A DNA stretch of 64,000 nt from VRUE01 sp963753245 (GCA_963753245.1 CAVWBK010000005.1:186001-250000), one strand, 5' to 3'; positions 40,069 to 47,977 are shown, counted from the stretch's first letter. The notes: generated from the letters alone by a model not told the origin. Numbers and translations are program-made.

Positions 40069-40548
40069 TTGCTGAATAAACGCACATACATTGTCCCTGT
40101 CCTCGCCGCGGCGCTGGCCCTGCCCGCCCTGGCCTCGGCCGCCGCGCAGGAAGGCGAGACGATCGCAGTCTCGAGCGCTCATCCGGCTGGCGCCGCGTTC
40201 GCCCCCTCGCTGGCGCGCTTTGATCGCGCGATCCGGGTCGTCAATAGGCGGATCAGGCTCGAACGCCGCGCCGCGCTGCGCCGCCGGCGCCGACAGGCCT
40301 TCGCCACTCTGCCCGACGGGGTCTCGCGGGCGACCCTGGTTGCGATCGCGGCCTGCGAGTCCGGCGGCGACCCGACTGCGGTCTCCTCAGATGGCACCTA
40401 TCGCGGCAAATATCAGTTCGACTACGGGACCTGGGAATCGGTCGGCGGAAGCGGCGACCCGGCGGCCGCGCCTGAAGCCGAACAGGACTACCGCGCGGCG
40501 CTGCTCTATGCCCAATCGGGGTCGAGCCCCTGGCCTGTGTGTGGGTAG
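40069..40548 (+). CDS. Secreted Rpf-like (resuscitation-promoting factor) muralidase
   Basis: A 159-residue exported protein: KR-containing N-terminus and hydrophobic core (signal peptide to about residue 25), a basic linker, then a C-terminal Rpf/transglycosylase domain. ACESGGDPTAVSSDGTYRGKYQFDYGTWESVGGSGDPAAA contains the catalytic Glu, and two Cys can close the domain. Rpf proteins cleave peptidoglycan and wake dormant cells. The start is TTG. Glu codons are 5 GAA to 2 GAG. Confidence 0.85.
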   Translation: MLNKRTYIVPVLAAALALPALASAAAQEGETIAVSSAHPAGAAFAPSLARFDRAIRVVNRRIRLERRAALRRRRRQAFATLPDGVSRATLVAIAACESGGDPTAVSSDGTYRGKYQFDYGTWESVGGSGDPAAAPEAEQDYRAALLYAQSGSSPWPVCG

Positions 40549-40564
40549 CGCCGTCGGCGAGGGC

Positions 40565-40570
40565 TAGAGT
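40565..40570 (+). promoter_or_regulatory. Leaderless -10 of the HD-domain gene
   Basis: TAGAGT ends 8 nt before the GTG at 40579; no RBS is visible. Confidence 0.4.
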
Positions 40571-40578
40571 CCGCGGGC

Positions 40579-41427
40579 GTGAACGGCGAGCGCGTCCCCA
40601 CCCCAGATCCGCAGGGACCGCGGCGTAAACCACCCAAGGAGGCGATCGCCGAAGCGCGGGTACGGGCACCCACGCGCGGCAACCGAAAGCTCGAGGGATT
40701 CCTCGAGGCGGTCAACGAGGATGAGCAGGTGCGCGCCTGGTGGTACATGGCCCAGGTCCATGCCGAGCGGCTTGGCATGTCCGATCACTCCTGGGTCCAC
40801 ACCCAGATCGTGCTCAACATCAGCCTGCGGTTGCTGCGCCTGCTGGTCAAGGCCGGGGTCCAACCGGCCGTCGTCGCCGATCACGCGATGAAGGCGCGCG
40901 ACGCCGAGGTGGTGGTCGCCGGCGGGGCGCTGTTGCACGACATCGGCATGTCGATTCATCGCGCCGACCACGAGGAGTACAGCCTCTTCCTCGCCCAGCC
41001 GGCGCTGCAGCGCCTGCTTGCCGATTCCTACCGCGAGCCCGAGCGGAGCGTGATCATCGCCGAGATCCTGCACGCGATCATCGGGCACCGCCGCCGGGGC
41101 GAGCCCTACACGGTCGAGGCCGGTGTGGTTCGCGTTGCCGACGCGCTCGATATGGCCCAGGGTCGGATTCGGATTCCGCTGGAGGCTGGCCGCGAGGGGA
41201 TCCACTCGATCTCCGCGGCTGCGGTCGATGAGGTGCGAATCGAGGCCGGAGAGGAGCGGCCGGTGCGGATCGAGATCGAGCTCAACAACTCGGCCGGGAT
41301 CTTCCAGGTCGATGACCTACTGGCCACGAAGATCCGCGACACGCCGCTGGAGGGGCGGGTTGAAGTGGTGGCGAAGATCGAGGGGGAGAGCGAGAAACGC
41401 CTGCTCAGCGGTTTCCGGCTGGACTGA
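40579..41427 (+). CDS. HD-domain phosphohydrolase
   Basis: Cytosolic metal-dependent phosphohydrolase (282 aa). The HD pattern is H (HSWVHTQIVLNISLRLL near residue 73), LLHDIGMSIHRADHEEYS near residue 120, and later HAIIGHRRRGEPYTVEAGVVRVADALD. A C-terminal region of about 80 residues (RVEVVAKIEGESEKRLLSGFRLD) may be a small sensing domain. The nucleotide substrate cannot be told. GTG start. Confidence 0.82.
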   Translation: MNGERVPTPDPQGPRRKPPKEAIAEARVRAPTRGNRKLEGFLEAVNEDEQVRAWWYMAQVHAERLGMSDHSWVHTQIVLNISLRLLRLLVKAGVQPAVVADHAMKARDAEVVVAGGALLHDIGMSIHRADHEEYSLFLAQPALQRLLADSYREPERSVIIAEILHAIIGHRRRGEPYTVEAGVVRVADALDMAQGRIRIPLEAGREGIHSISAAAVDEVRIEAGEERPVRIEIELNNSAGIFQVDDLLATKIRDTPLEGRVEVVAKIEGESEKRLLSGFRLD

Positions 41428-41442
41428 TCAGCGCGGCGGCGC

Positions 41443-41700
41443 TCAGCCGTAGCGCTGCAGGTCGTTGTGGCGCCGTTCCTTGCGCTTCTCGAGGCGTGCC
41501 TGGATCAGCGAGAGGACGATCGGCAGAGCGGCGAAGAAGCCGATCACGCCGAAGCAGAAGAAGGTCACCGATTTGTCGGTGGTCGGCCCGGCGAGGCCGA
41601 CCCCGTTGGCAGCCATCGCCGCCGGGGCGCCGAGCAGCGCCGCGCAGAGGGCCGCGAGGGTCAGGCAGGCAAGCAGGTGACGGCGGGAGGGCGACTTCAT
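41443..41700 (-). CDS. Small membrane protein, function unknown
   Basis: An 85-residue protein with a cleavable-looking signal (hydrophobic 9-28, AMA-A site near residue 31), a short external segment and a second membrane helix (about 45-66), ending in a basic cytosolic tail (RLEKRKERRH). It is convergent with the HD gene. TAGATT (minus, 41713-41708) ends 7 nt before its ATG, so it seems to have its own leaderless promoter. Confidence 0.6.
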   Translation of the reverse strand: MKSPSRRHLLACLTLAALCAALLGAPAAMAANGVGLAGPTTDKSVTFFCFGVIGFFAALPIVLSLIQARLEKRKERRHNDLQRYG

Positions 41701-41707
41701 GCCCGCA

Positions 41708-41713
41708 AATCTA
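41708..41713 (-). promoter_or_regulatory. Leaderless -10 of the small membrane protein gene
   Basis: TAGATT on the minus strand, 7 nt before the ATG, with no RBS. It separates this gene from the terminator-bounded segment further upstream. Confidence 0.45.
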
Positions 41714-41840
41714 GCGCACCGCCCCGGCGCTCGTGCTCCGCCGCGCCGCCCGGCAATCGCGCCGGCAGCCAGTCGGGACCTTGGGCTCGGGGCCTGGTCC
41801 GCTCACCCCGGTCGGGCAGATTGGCGAGTGGAAGGTCCCG

Positions 41841-41878
41841 AAAAAAAAGCGAACGGCCCGGGGCAGTGGGCCGCTCGC
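41841..41878 (-). terminator. Strong leftward intrinsic terminator
   Basis: An 11-bp stem with one G-U pair (41849-41859 with 41868-41878, 8-nt loop) is followed on the minus strand by eight consecutive T (41848-41841). It is the best intrinsic terminator seen in the window and lies where no protein gene ends on that strand. Confidence 0.85.
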
Positions 41879-41975
41879 GTAACGAGAGAGGAGTCTCGTG
41901 CGGGCTCCAGTCTGCATTCGCCGCGAACGGCTGGGGTGAACATCCGGATAAGGGCACGCGGGCGGGTTTCCCGCT
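41841..41975 (-). ncRNA. Candidate Pho-box-linked small RNA
   Basis: The stretch 41714-42104 has no convincing gene on either strand. On the minus strand, 11-bp TTCACAG repeats (41989-42010) are followed by a GCGGG-AAA-CCCGC hairpin (41962-41974), a 6-bp hairpin (41882-41899) and the intrinsic terminator at 41841-41878. This is the layout of an independent transcript of about 100-135 nt. The 5' end is a guess, since no perfect -10 is seen. The next gene leftward has its own -10, which argues against a leader. Confidence 0.4.
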
Positions 41976-41988
41976 ATTTGCATTTCCT

Positions 41989-42010
41989 GAGCTGTGAAAA
42001 TCCTGTGAAC
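41989..42010 (-). promoter_or_regulatory. Pho-box-like repeats, leftward orientation
   Basis: Minus-strand units GTTCACAGGAT and TTTCACAGCTC are exactly 11 nt apart. They lie about 95 nt upstream of the PhoB-type regulator gene and upstream of the leftward sRNA candidate. The format equals Streptomyces PhoP boxes (GTTCACC-type 11-bp units). Confidence 0.55.
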
Positions 42011-42104
42011 GCAGGGGTTTTTCCTAGGTGCCGTTGCTCTGGGGGCATACAATTGCGCCGGACAGACAAGGACGCGCCGTCCGTCCCCAATCGGCGCCGC
42101 CCAT

Positions 42105-42920
42105 TTGAACCCACAGCAGACCATCAGGCTCGCGGTAATCGACGACGACAGCGGCTTCGTGACCGTGCTCGCAAAGCGCACCCAGGCCGCCGGTTGGCAA
42201 CAGCGGCAGGTCGCCAGTGCGATTCCCCCCGATGAGCTGGTGGCGATGAAGCTGAACGCTCTCTTGCTCGATCCGGCTGTCTTGGGCGAGGAACACTGGA
42301 GTTACATCGAGCGCGTCTGCGCGATGCTCCCCGACCTCGGTGTGATTGTCTGCACGGGTCGCTCAACCGTCGCCCAGAGGGTGCGCGGCCTGCGGCTTGG
42401 CGTCGATGACTGGATCAGCAAGCCCTGCCATCCAGAGGAGGCGATCGCCCGGATCGAAGCGGTCGCGCGCCGCCGCCGCCGGGGCCGCGCCAGCGCCGAC
42501 GTCGGCCCGTTGGTCGCCGGTGAGCTTGAGATTCGCGCCGACCAGTTCCAGGCCTTTGTCAGCGGCAGCAGTCTTGACCTCACCCGCCGCGAGTTCGAGC
42601 TGCTGCAGCTGCTCGCCGAGGCCAAGGGCCAGGTGCTCGAGCGCGAGGCGATCTACCAGCGGGTCTGGGGTTACGCGATGGCCCACGGCGATCGCTCAGT
42701 CGACGTCTTCATCCGCAAGCTGCGTCAGAAGCTGGAGAAGCGCTCGCCCAGCTGGAGCTACATCCACACCCATTTCGGGGTCGGATACAGGTTTGACCCA
42801 GAGCACGCCACAGCCGCAGGTGAGCTTCCCGCGGCGCTCTCAAATGGCGGCGCTGGCCCGGCGCCGCCGATCGAGGCGCCGCAGCTGGAGCACCCAGCTT
42901 CACAAGTCGTTCACAACTAG
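42105..42920 (+). CDS. PhoB/PhoP-type response regulator
   Basis: Two-component regulator of 271 residues. The receiver (about 5-118) has the acidic pair in AVIDDDSGF, the phospho-acceptor Asp in LLLDPAVLG, Thr in VCTGRS and Lys in ISKPCHPEEAI. A wHTH domain (about 135-230) has LTRREFELLQLLAEAKGQVLEREAIYQRVWG and HTHFGVGYRFDPE. A Pro/Ala tail ends the protein. TTG start, no RBS, so the start is uncertain. No histidine kinase adjoins. Location at the head of the pst cluster points to phosphate control. Confidence 0.88.
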   Translation: MNPQQTIRLAVIDDDSGFVTVLAKRTQAAGWQQRQVASAIPPDELVAMKLNALLLDPAVLGEEHWSYIERVCAMLPDLGVIVCTGRSTVAQRVRGLRLGVDDWISKPCHPEEAIARIEAVARRRRRGRASADVGPLVAGELEIRADQFQAFVSGSSLDLTRREFELLQLLAEAKGQVLEREAIYQRVWGYAMAHGDRSVDVFIRKLRQKLEKRSPSWSYIHTHFGVGYRFDPEHATAAGELPAALSNGGAGPAPPIEAPQLEHPASQVVHN

Positions 42921-42941
42921 TTCACGCCGAGGTAACCGGGT
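42898..42941 (+). promoter_or_regulatory. Pho-box-like repeats before the orphan wHTH gene
   Basis: Three units CTTCACAAGTC, GTTCACAACTA and GTTCACGCCGA follow one another at exact 11-nt steps (42898, 42909, 42920), with a weaker GGTAACCGGGT as fourth. They match the PhoP box format closely. The first two units overlap the end of the regulator gene. A CATGCT -10 candidate lies at 42958-42963, 8 nt before the downstream ATG. Confidence 0.65.
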
Positions 42942-42971
42942 GGCGGGTGAGCGTCGGCATGCTCAGCGAGC

Positions 42972-43301
42972 ATGGCAGGCGAGGCCGCATCCCCAGTCCC
43001 GGGCGTAGATAGTCATCTTGAGATCAGACCCGCGGAGCACGCCGCAGTGGTCGACGGACGGCCGCTCAGTCTGACCATGCGCGAGCTGCAGCTCTTGACC
43101 ACGCTTGCCTCCCATCCGCAGCGGATCATGACCCGTGAGGAGCTCTACGCCGAGGTCTGGGGCGGCACGCCCCGCCATGCCGATCGCTCGGTCGACGTCT
43201 ACATCAGTCGTCTGCGCTCCAAGCTCGGCCAGGCGTTGCCCGATCGCAACCTGATCCACACCCACAGTGGGATCGGCTACCGATTCTCACCCGATGGATG
43301 A
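42972..43301 (+). CDS. Orphan wHTH DNA-binding protein (no receiver domain)
   Basis: A 109-residue protein that is only an OmpR/PhoB-type winged helix: LSLTMRELQLLTTLASHPQRIMTREELYAEVWG, DRSVDVYISRLRSKL and HTHSGIGYRFSPDG. The receiver domain is absent and the 25-residue N-terminus does not resemble one. It cannot be phosphorylated in the usual way and may compete with or assist the full regulator next door. It sits directly behind a Pho-box array and 117 nt before pstS. Confidence 0.85.
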   Translation: MAGEAASPVPGVDSHLEIRPAEHAAVVDGRPLSLTMRELQLLTTLASHPQRIMTREELYAEVWGGTPRHADRSVDVYISRLRSKLGQALPDRNLIHTHSGIGYRFSPDG

Positions 43302-43311
43302 ATTAGCCCCA

Positions 43312-43333
43312 TTTACATCTTTTTTACATCCTC
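43312..43333 (+). promoter_or_regulatory. Pho-box-like repeats before pstS
   Basis: TTTACATCTTT and TTTACATCCTC are exact 11-nt repeats starting 10 nt after the orphan wHTH stop. They lie 34-55 nt upstream of the pstS -35. Confidence 0.55.
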
Positions 43334-43366
43334 GATACGGCGAGATAACAAGCTGCAAAGGGGCCA

Positions 43367-43394
43367 TTGACAGTGTGGCTCTGCAGTCCAGACT
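43367..43394 (+). promoter_or_regulatory. pstS promoter
   Basis: A perfect TTGACA (43367-43372) is followed after 16 nt by CAGACT (43389-43394). The RBS AAGGAG at 43407-43412 precedes the GTG start. Confidence 0.5.
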
Positions 43395-43418
43395 GGTTCC
43401 CTAGGTAAGGAGATAGGC

Positions 43419-44465
43419 GTGTCCAAGAGGCTTCTCAGCGCACTTGTAGCGGTGCTGGCTCTCGCGATCGGGGTGGCTGCCTGCGGTGGCTCCTCCTCAA
43501 CCACTAGCAGCGGCTCCTCCGCTGAACCGCTGGTCGGTGCAGGCAGCACGCTCGTTGCCCCGCTGATGTCGAAATGGCAATCCGACTACGCAAGCTCAAG
43601 CGAAGAAACTGTCACCTACGGCGCGATCGGTAGCGGCGGCGGGATCGATCAGATCACCTCGCGCACGGTCGACTTCGGCGCCTCGGATGCGCCGCTGACC
43701 GAAGAACAGTTCGAAGAAGCCAACGGGGTCGTGCAGATTCCCTGGGCGCTGAGCGGCACCGTGCCCGCCTACAACGTCAGTGGCGCGCCCAAGAACATGA
43801 AACTGAGCGGCGAAGTCCTGGCCGAAATCTACCTCGGCAAGATCACCAGCTGGGATGACCCGGCAATCGCCAAACTAAATCCGGGCGCGAACCTGCCGAG
43901 CACCAAGATCACGCCGGTGTACCGCAGCGATGGCAGCGGCGACACCTACGCGTTCACCAACTATCTCTCGACCATCGACCCCGAATTCAAATCGAAGGTC
44001 GGCACCTCGACCCAGGTCAAGTTCCCGACCGGGGTGGGTGCTGAAAAGAATGACGGTGTCGCGGCCGCGATCTCCCAGACCGACGGGGCGATCGGCTACG
44101 TCGGGCTCGCCTACGCGCTCTCCAATGAACTCAGCATGCCGCTGGTCGAAAACTCGGCCGGCGCCTTCCCCGAACCGGGGGTCAAGAGCGTCGAAGCGGC
44201 CGCCGCGGCGGTCAGCAAGGTCGGGCCCAAAAACGAAATCTCGCTGGCTGAACTGCCGGCCTCGGCAAAGGGTGCCTACCCGATCTCGACCTACACCTAC
44301 GTGATCGCGCCGCTGGAAAGCGGCAAAGCCGAAGCGCTGAAGAAGTTCATCACCTACGCGATCAGTCCCCCGGCCCAGGAATTCGGCCCCGAACTGGATT
44401 TCGCGCCGCTGCCAAAGCAGGTCGTTGCTGCCGACAAGAAGGCGATCGCGACGATCGGCGGCTAG
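43419..44465 (+). CDS. pstS: Phosphate-binding lipoprotein PstS
   Basis: High-affinity phosphate receptor of the Pst ABC importer, lipid-anchored outside the membrane (348 aa). A signal peptide ends in the lipobox VAAC (Cys near residue 22), then a Ser/Thr linker. The mature domain has VGAGSTLVAPLMSKW, GSGGGIDQITSRTVDFGASDAPL and YRSDGSGDTYAFTNYLS, the phosphate-contact loops. All 21 Glu codons are GAA, none GAG. GTG start with a strong RBS. Confidence 0.97.
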   Translation: MSKRLLSALVAVLALAIGVAACGGSSSTTSSGSSAEPLVGAGSTLVAPLMSKWQSDYASSSEETVTYGAIGSGGGIDQITSRTVDFGASDAPLTEEQFEEANGVVQIPWALSGTVPAYNVSGAPKNMKLSGEVLAEIYLGKITSWDDPAIAKLNPGANLPSTKITPVYRSDGSGDTYAFTNYLSTIDPEFKSKVGTSTQVKFPTGVGAEKNDGVAAAISQTDGAIGYVGLAYALSNELSMPLVENSAGAFPEPGVKSVEAAAAAVSKVGPKNEISLAELPASAKGAYPISTYTYVIAPLESGKAEALKKFITYAISPPAQEFGPELDFAPLPKQVVAADKKAIATIGG

Positions 44466-45458
44466 GTGGAGGCCGGCACCCTCAAGAACCCGCTTCTGCG
44501 GGCCCGGCGAAACCGCACAGACCGCATCGGCGACCCACTGCTGCGAGGCCTCTCAGGCCTCGCAGCAGTGATCGCCTTCGCCGCCCTGATCGGGATCGCC
44601 TATGAGGTCATCCATCTCGCCTCACCGGCGATCAGTAAGTTCGGGATCGGCTTCCTGACCACAAATGACTGGAATCCCAACCCCCTGGTCCAGCGCTTTG
44701 GCGCCGCCCCCTTCCTCTACGGCACCGTCGTCACCTCGTTCATCGCGATCTTCCTGGCGGCGCCGCTCTCGGTTGCGATCTCGATCTATCTGACCGAGTT
44801 GGCTCCGCGCCGGATCCGCCGTCCGGTGGCGACCCTGGTCGACATGCTGGCGGCGATCCCGACCGTGATCCTCGGCCTCTGGGGAATCCTCGTCCTCGGC
44901 CCGTTTATGCGCGACACGATCGAGCCGGCGCTGCACGGCGCTCTCGGATTTATCCCGATCTTTGGGGGCGATCCCTCCGCCTTTGGGTACCTGACGGCCG
45001 CGGTGATCTTGACGATCATGGCGACGCCGATCATCACAAGCGTTACCCGCGAGGTCTTTGAGACCGTGCCCGGTGATCTCAAGGAGGCCTCCTACGCGCT
45101 CGGGGCGACCCGTTGGGAGATGGTTCGACAGGTCGTCTTGCCCTACTCGCGCTCGGGGATCGTCGGCGCCACGATTCTCGGCCTCGGCCGCGCGATCGGC
45201 GAGGCGATCGCCGTCGCCCAGGTGATCGGCGGTGCCAACCTGATCAACGCCTCGCTCTTTCACACCGGCGGCACCCTGGCGGCCCAGATCGCCTCCCAGT
45301 ACCAAAACAGCGCCGGCCTGCAGAAAGCCTCGCTGGCCTACCTCGGCCTGATCCTCCTAATCTTCGCCGTGATCGTCAACGTGATCGCTCGCATCATCGT
45401 CCAGCGCGGCAGAATCACCGACGTCGACGTCACCGAGACCGAGGCCGCGGCGCTCTGA
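44466..45458 (+). CDS. pstC: Phosphate ABC transporter permease PstC
   Basis: Membrane subunit of the Pst importer (330 aa) with six predicted membrane helices. The EAA-type loop EVFETVPGDLKEASYALGATRWEMVRQVVLPYSRSGI contacts PstB. Its GTG follows the pstS stop directly. All 13 Glu codons are GAG, in sharp contrast to pstS; most lie in cytosolic loops. Confidence 0.96.
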   Translation: MEAGTLKNPLLRARRNRTDRIGDPLLRGLSGLAAVIAFAALIGIAYEVIHLASPAISKFGIGFLTTNDWNPNPLVQRFGAAPFLYGTVVTSFIAIFLAAPLSVAISIYLTELAPRRIRRPVATLVDMLAAIPTVILGLWGILVLGPFMRDTIEPALHGALGFIPIFGGDPSAFGYLTAAVILTIMATPIITSVTREVFETVPGDLKEASYALGATRWEMVRQVVLPYSRSGIVGATILGLGRAIGEAIAVAQVIGGANLINASLFHTGGTLAAQIASQYQNSAGLQKASLAYLGLILLIFAVIVNVIARIIVQRGRITDVDVTETEAAAL

Positions 45459-46345
45459 TGGCGGATAGAGACCAGCACGCGCTGCTCCTGGACCGCGGCA
45501 ACCTCAGGCGGCGCAACCGCTTCAACAGCATGGTTGAGATCGGCTCGACCCTCGCCACCGTAATCGCCGTGGCGGTGCTCGCGATCGTCGTCGGTTCGGT
45601 GCTCCTCAAGGGGGCTGGTGCGCTCAGCTGGCACTTCCTCTCGACACCGACCGCGCTTTTCGGCGAATCGGGAGGCGGTATCTCTAACGCGATCGTCGGC
45701 AGCGCGATTATGGTCGCCCTGGCCGCAGTGATGGCGATCCCGGTCGGAATCTTGATCGGGATCTACACCACCGAGTTCGCGCCGGCGCGGATCGCCCACC
45801 CGGTCCGCTTTGTGCTTGACATCCTCAACGGTGTGCCGACGATCATCACCGCGATCTTCGTCTACGGATTGATCGTCGTCCCGCAGGGCCACCAGAGCGG
45901 CTTCGCCGCTTCGCTGGCGCTGGCGATCGTGATGCTGCCGATCGTCGCCCGCACCGCGCAGGAGGTGCTTTCGCTGGTCCCCGGCCAGCTCAAGGAGGCG
46001 GCCCACGCGCTCGGTATCGCCCGCTGGCGCACGACCGTGCGGATCACAATCCCAACCGCCGCCGGTGGCCTTCTGACCGGCTCGTTGCTGGGGATCGCGC
46101 GGGTCGTGGGGGAGACCGCGCCGATGCTGATCCTCTCCTCGATCGTCGCCCAGGGCGTGCTCACCGAACCCAGCCAGCCGCTCGCCTCGATTCCCTACTT
46201 CATCTTCCAGTCCTCTGAGTCCCCCAAACCCGAAGCCCATACCGAAGCCTGGGCCGCGGCGCTCGTGCTGATCGCCTTCGTGCTTGTCTTGAACATCATC
46301 GCCCGGACCTTTTATGCCCGCTCTCGCAAACGCATGGGGGCGTGA
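45458..46345 (+). CDS. pstA: Phosphate ABC transporter permease PstA
   Basis: Second permease of the Pst importer (295 aa), six helices, EAA loop EVLSLVPGQLKEAAHALGIARWRTTVRITIP. The ATG shares one base with the pstC stop. Predicted external loops use GAA for 4 of 5 Glu (one before TM2 and three before TM6), while the five cytosolic or intramembrane Glu use GAG. Confidence 0.95.
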   Translation: MADRDQHALLLDRGNLRRRNRFNSMVEIGSTLATVIAVAVLAIVVGSVLLKGAGALSWHFLSTPTALFGESGGGISNAIVGSAIMVALAAVMAIPVGILIGIYTTEFAPARIAHPVRFVLDILNGVPTIITAIFVYGLIVVPQGHQSGFAASLALAIVMLPIVARTAQEVLSLVPGQLKEAAHALGIARWRTTVRITIPTAAGGLLTGSLLGIARVVGETAPMLILSSIVAQGVLTEPSQPLASIPYFIFQSSESPKPEAHTEAWAAALVLIAFVLVLNIIARTFYARSRKRMGA

Positions 46346-46379
46346 TCCATGTGCAAGTCGCCGACCGAGGAGCCCTAGG

Positions 46380-47282
46380 ATGGAGAGCCGAGACCCAGCT
46401 GAGACGCCACTCATGACGGAGCCAAACCAAGAACCCGAGGCTCACCCGACGCCCGGCGTCGAGCTGCCCGACCCGGCGGTCAGGGCCGTGGTCGGCCGGG
46501 CCGCGAGCGCCGCCAGGCGAGGTCGTGATGTCGGCAACATCGAGCTGCGCGGGCTGAGTGCCTTCTACGCTTCAAACCAAGCGGTCAAGGGGATCGAGCT
46601 GGCATTCGAGGCGGCCCAGGTGACGGCGATCATCGGCCCCTCGGGTTGCGGCAAGTCGACGATGGTGCGCTGTATAAACCGCATGCACGAGGAGATCGAA
46701 GGGGCGCGCGCAGAGGGGGAAGTCCTCCTCGACGGGCTCGACCTCTATGACCCGCGCATCGACATCGTCGCGGTGCGGCGCTCGGTCGGCATGGTCTTCC
46801 AAAAACCAAATCCCTTCCCGACCATGTCGGTGATCGACAACGTCACCTCGGGTCTGCGCCTGACCGGCGCCTCGCGCTCAGAGCTCGAGGACCGCGGTCG
46901 TGAAGCGCTGCTTGGGGCAGGCCTCTGGGAGGAGGTCAAGGACAGACTGAAGGGACCGGGGGTCGGCCTCTCCGGCGGTCAGCAGCAGCGGCTTTGCATC
47001 GCCCGCGCGCTCGCGGTCGAGCCCGAGGTCCTGTTGATGGATGAGCCCTGCTCGGCGCTAGACCCGGTCGCGACCCTGAAGATTGAGGAGCTGATCGGCG
47101 AGTTGAAGCAGCGGGTGACGATCGTGATCGTCACCCACAACATGCAGCAGGCCGCCCGCGTTGCCGACACCACGGCGTTCATGCTCGACGGCGAGCTGAT
47201 CGAGGTCGGTGCCACCGACAAACTCTTCACCAAACCCAATGACGAGCGCACCGAGCAGTACGTGACCGGGAAATTTGGCTGA
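46380..47282 (+). CDS. pstB: Phosphate ABC transporter ATP-binding protein PstB
   Basis: ATPase of the Pst importer (300 aa): GPSGCGKSTMVRCINRM Walker A, FQKPNPFPTMSVIDNV Q-loop, LSGGQQQRLCIARALAVEPEVLLMDEPCSALDP signature and Walker B, VTHNMQQA H-loop. A 55-residue N-terminal extension precedes the cassette. The ATG at 46380 has AGGAG upstream; another ATG at 46413 is possible. Glu codons are mostly GAG. phoU starts within its stop codon. Confidence 0.95.
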   Translation: MESRDPAETPLMTEPNQEPEAHPTPGVELPDPAVRAVVGRAASAARRGRDVGNIELRGLSAFYASNQAVKGIELAFEAAQVTAIIGPSGCGKSTMVRCINRMHEEIEGARAEGEVLLDGLDLYDPRIDIVAVRRSVGMVFQKPNPFPTMSVIDNVTSGLRLTGASRSELEDRGREALLGAGLWEEVKDRLKGPGVGLSGGQQQRLCIARALAVEPEVLLMDEPCSALDPVATLKIEELIGELKQRVTIVIVTHNMQQAARVADTTAFMLDGELIEVGATDKLFTKPNDERTEQYVTGKFG

Positions 47283-47977
47283 TGGCAAGTCCCGAAACGC
47301 GCAGCCAATACCAGGAGGAGCTGAAGGCCCTTGAGGCAAGCGCGATCGGCGGACTGGACCTGGTCAATGCCGCCCTGGAACGGACTCTGGAAGCGGTCGA
47401 GCACCAGGACGTCGAGCTTGCCCAACTCGTAGTCGCCGACGACGATCGCATCGACGGTCGCTACCTGGAGGTGCACCAGGCTCTGATCACGCTGCTGGCG
47501 ACGCAGTCCCCGGTGGCGACCGATTTGCGCCTGATCTCCTCGCTGCTGCACGTTCTGAAGTGCGTCGAGCGGATGGGCGACCAGTGCGTGAACATCTGCA
47601 AGATGATCCCGCTCTCCGGCAATGAACCGCCGGCGGATGAACGGATGGTCGAGCTGATTCTCTCGATGGGACGCCAGGCCCGCACCCTGATCAGCCAGGC
47701 CAAACGAGCCTTCGAGGGCCGCGACGTTGAGATGGCGCATGATCTCGTGCACCAAGACGATCTCGTCGACAGTCTCAATCGCGACTGCTTCCGACTCGCA
47801 CTGGAGATCGGCGACGACGCCGATCGGCGTGAGTGGGCGATGACGATGCTGCTCGCCGCACGTGCGATCGAGCGGATTGCCGACAACGCGGTCGACATTG
47901 GCGAGCAGGTCGCCTTTGTTGTCACCGGGCTCTTCAGGGAGTTTGAGGACGCCTCCCACCCCGCACAGATGTCGTAG
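47282..47977 (+). CDS. phoU: Phosphate signalling protein PhoU
   Basis: Helical-bundle protein (231 aa) that links Pst status to the sensor kinase. Two PhoU repeats are visible: VAHQALITLLATQSP-type and ECVERMGDQCVNICKM near residue 100, then ARAIERIADNAVDIGEQVAFVVTG near residue 205, each with the metal-binding E-x-x-x-D pattern. It overlaps pstB by one base. Confidence 0.94.
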   Translation: MASPETRSQYQEELKALEASAIGGLDLVNAALERTLEAVEHQDVELAQLVVADDDRIDGRYLEVHQALITLLATQSPVATDLRLISSLLHVLKCVERMGDQCVNICKMIPLSGNEPPADERMVELILSMGRQARTLISQAKRAFEGRDVEMAHDLVHQDDLVDSLNRDCFRLALEIGDDADRREWAMTMLLAARAIERIADNAVDIGEQVAFVVTGLFREFEDASHPAQMS

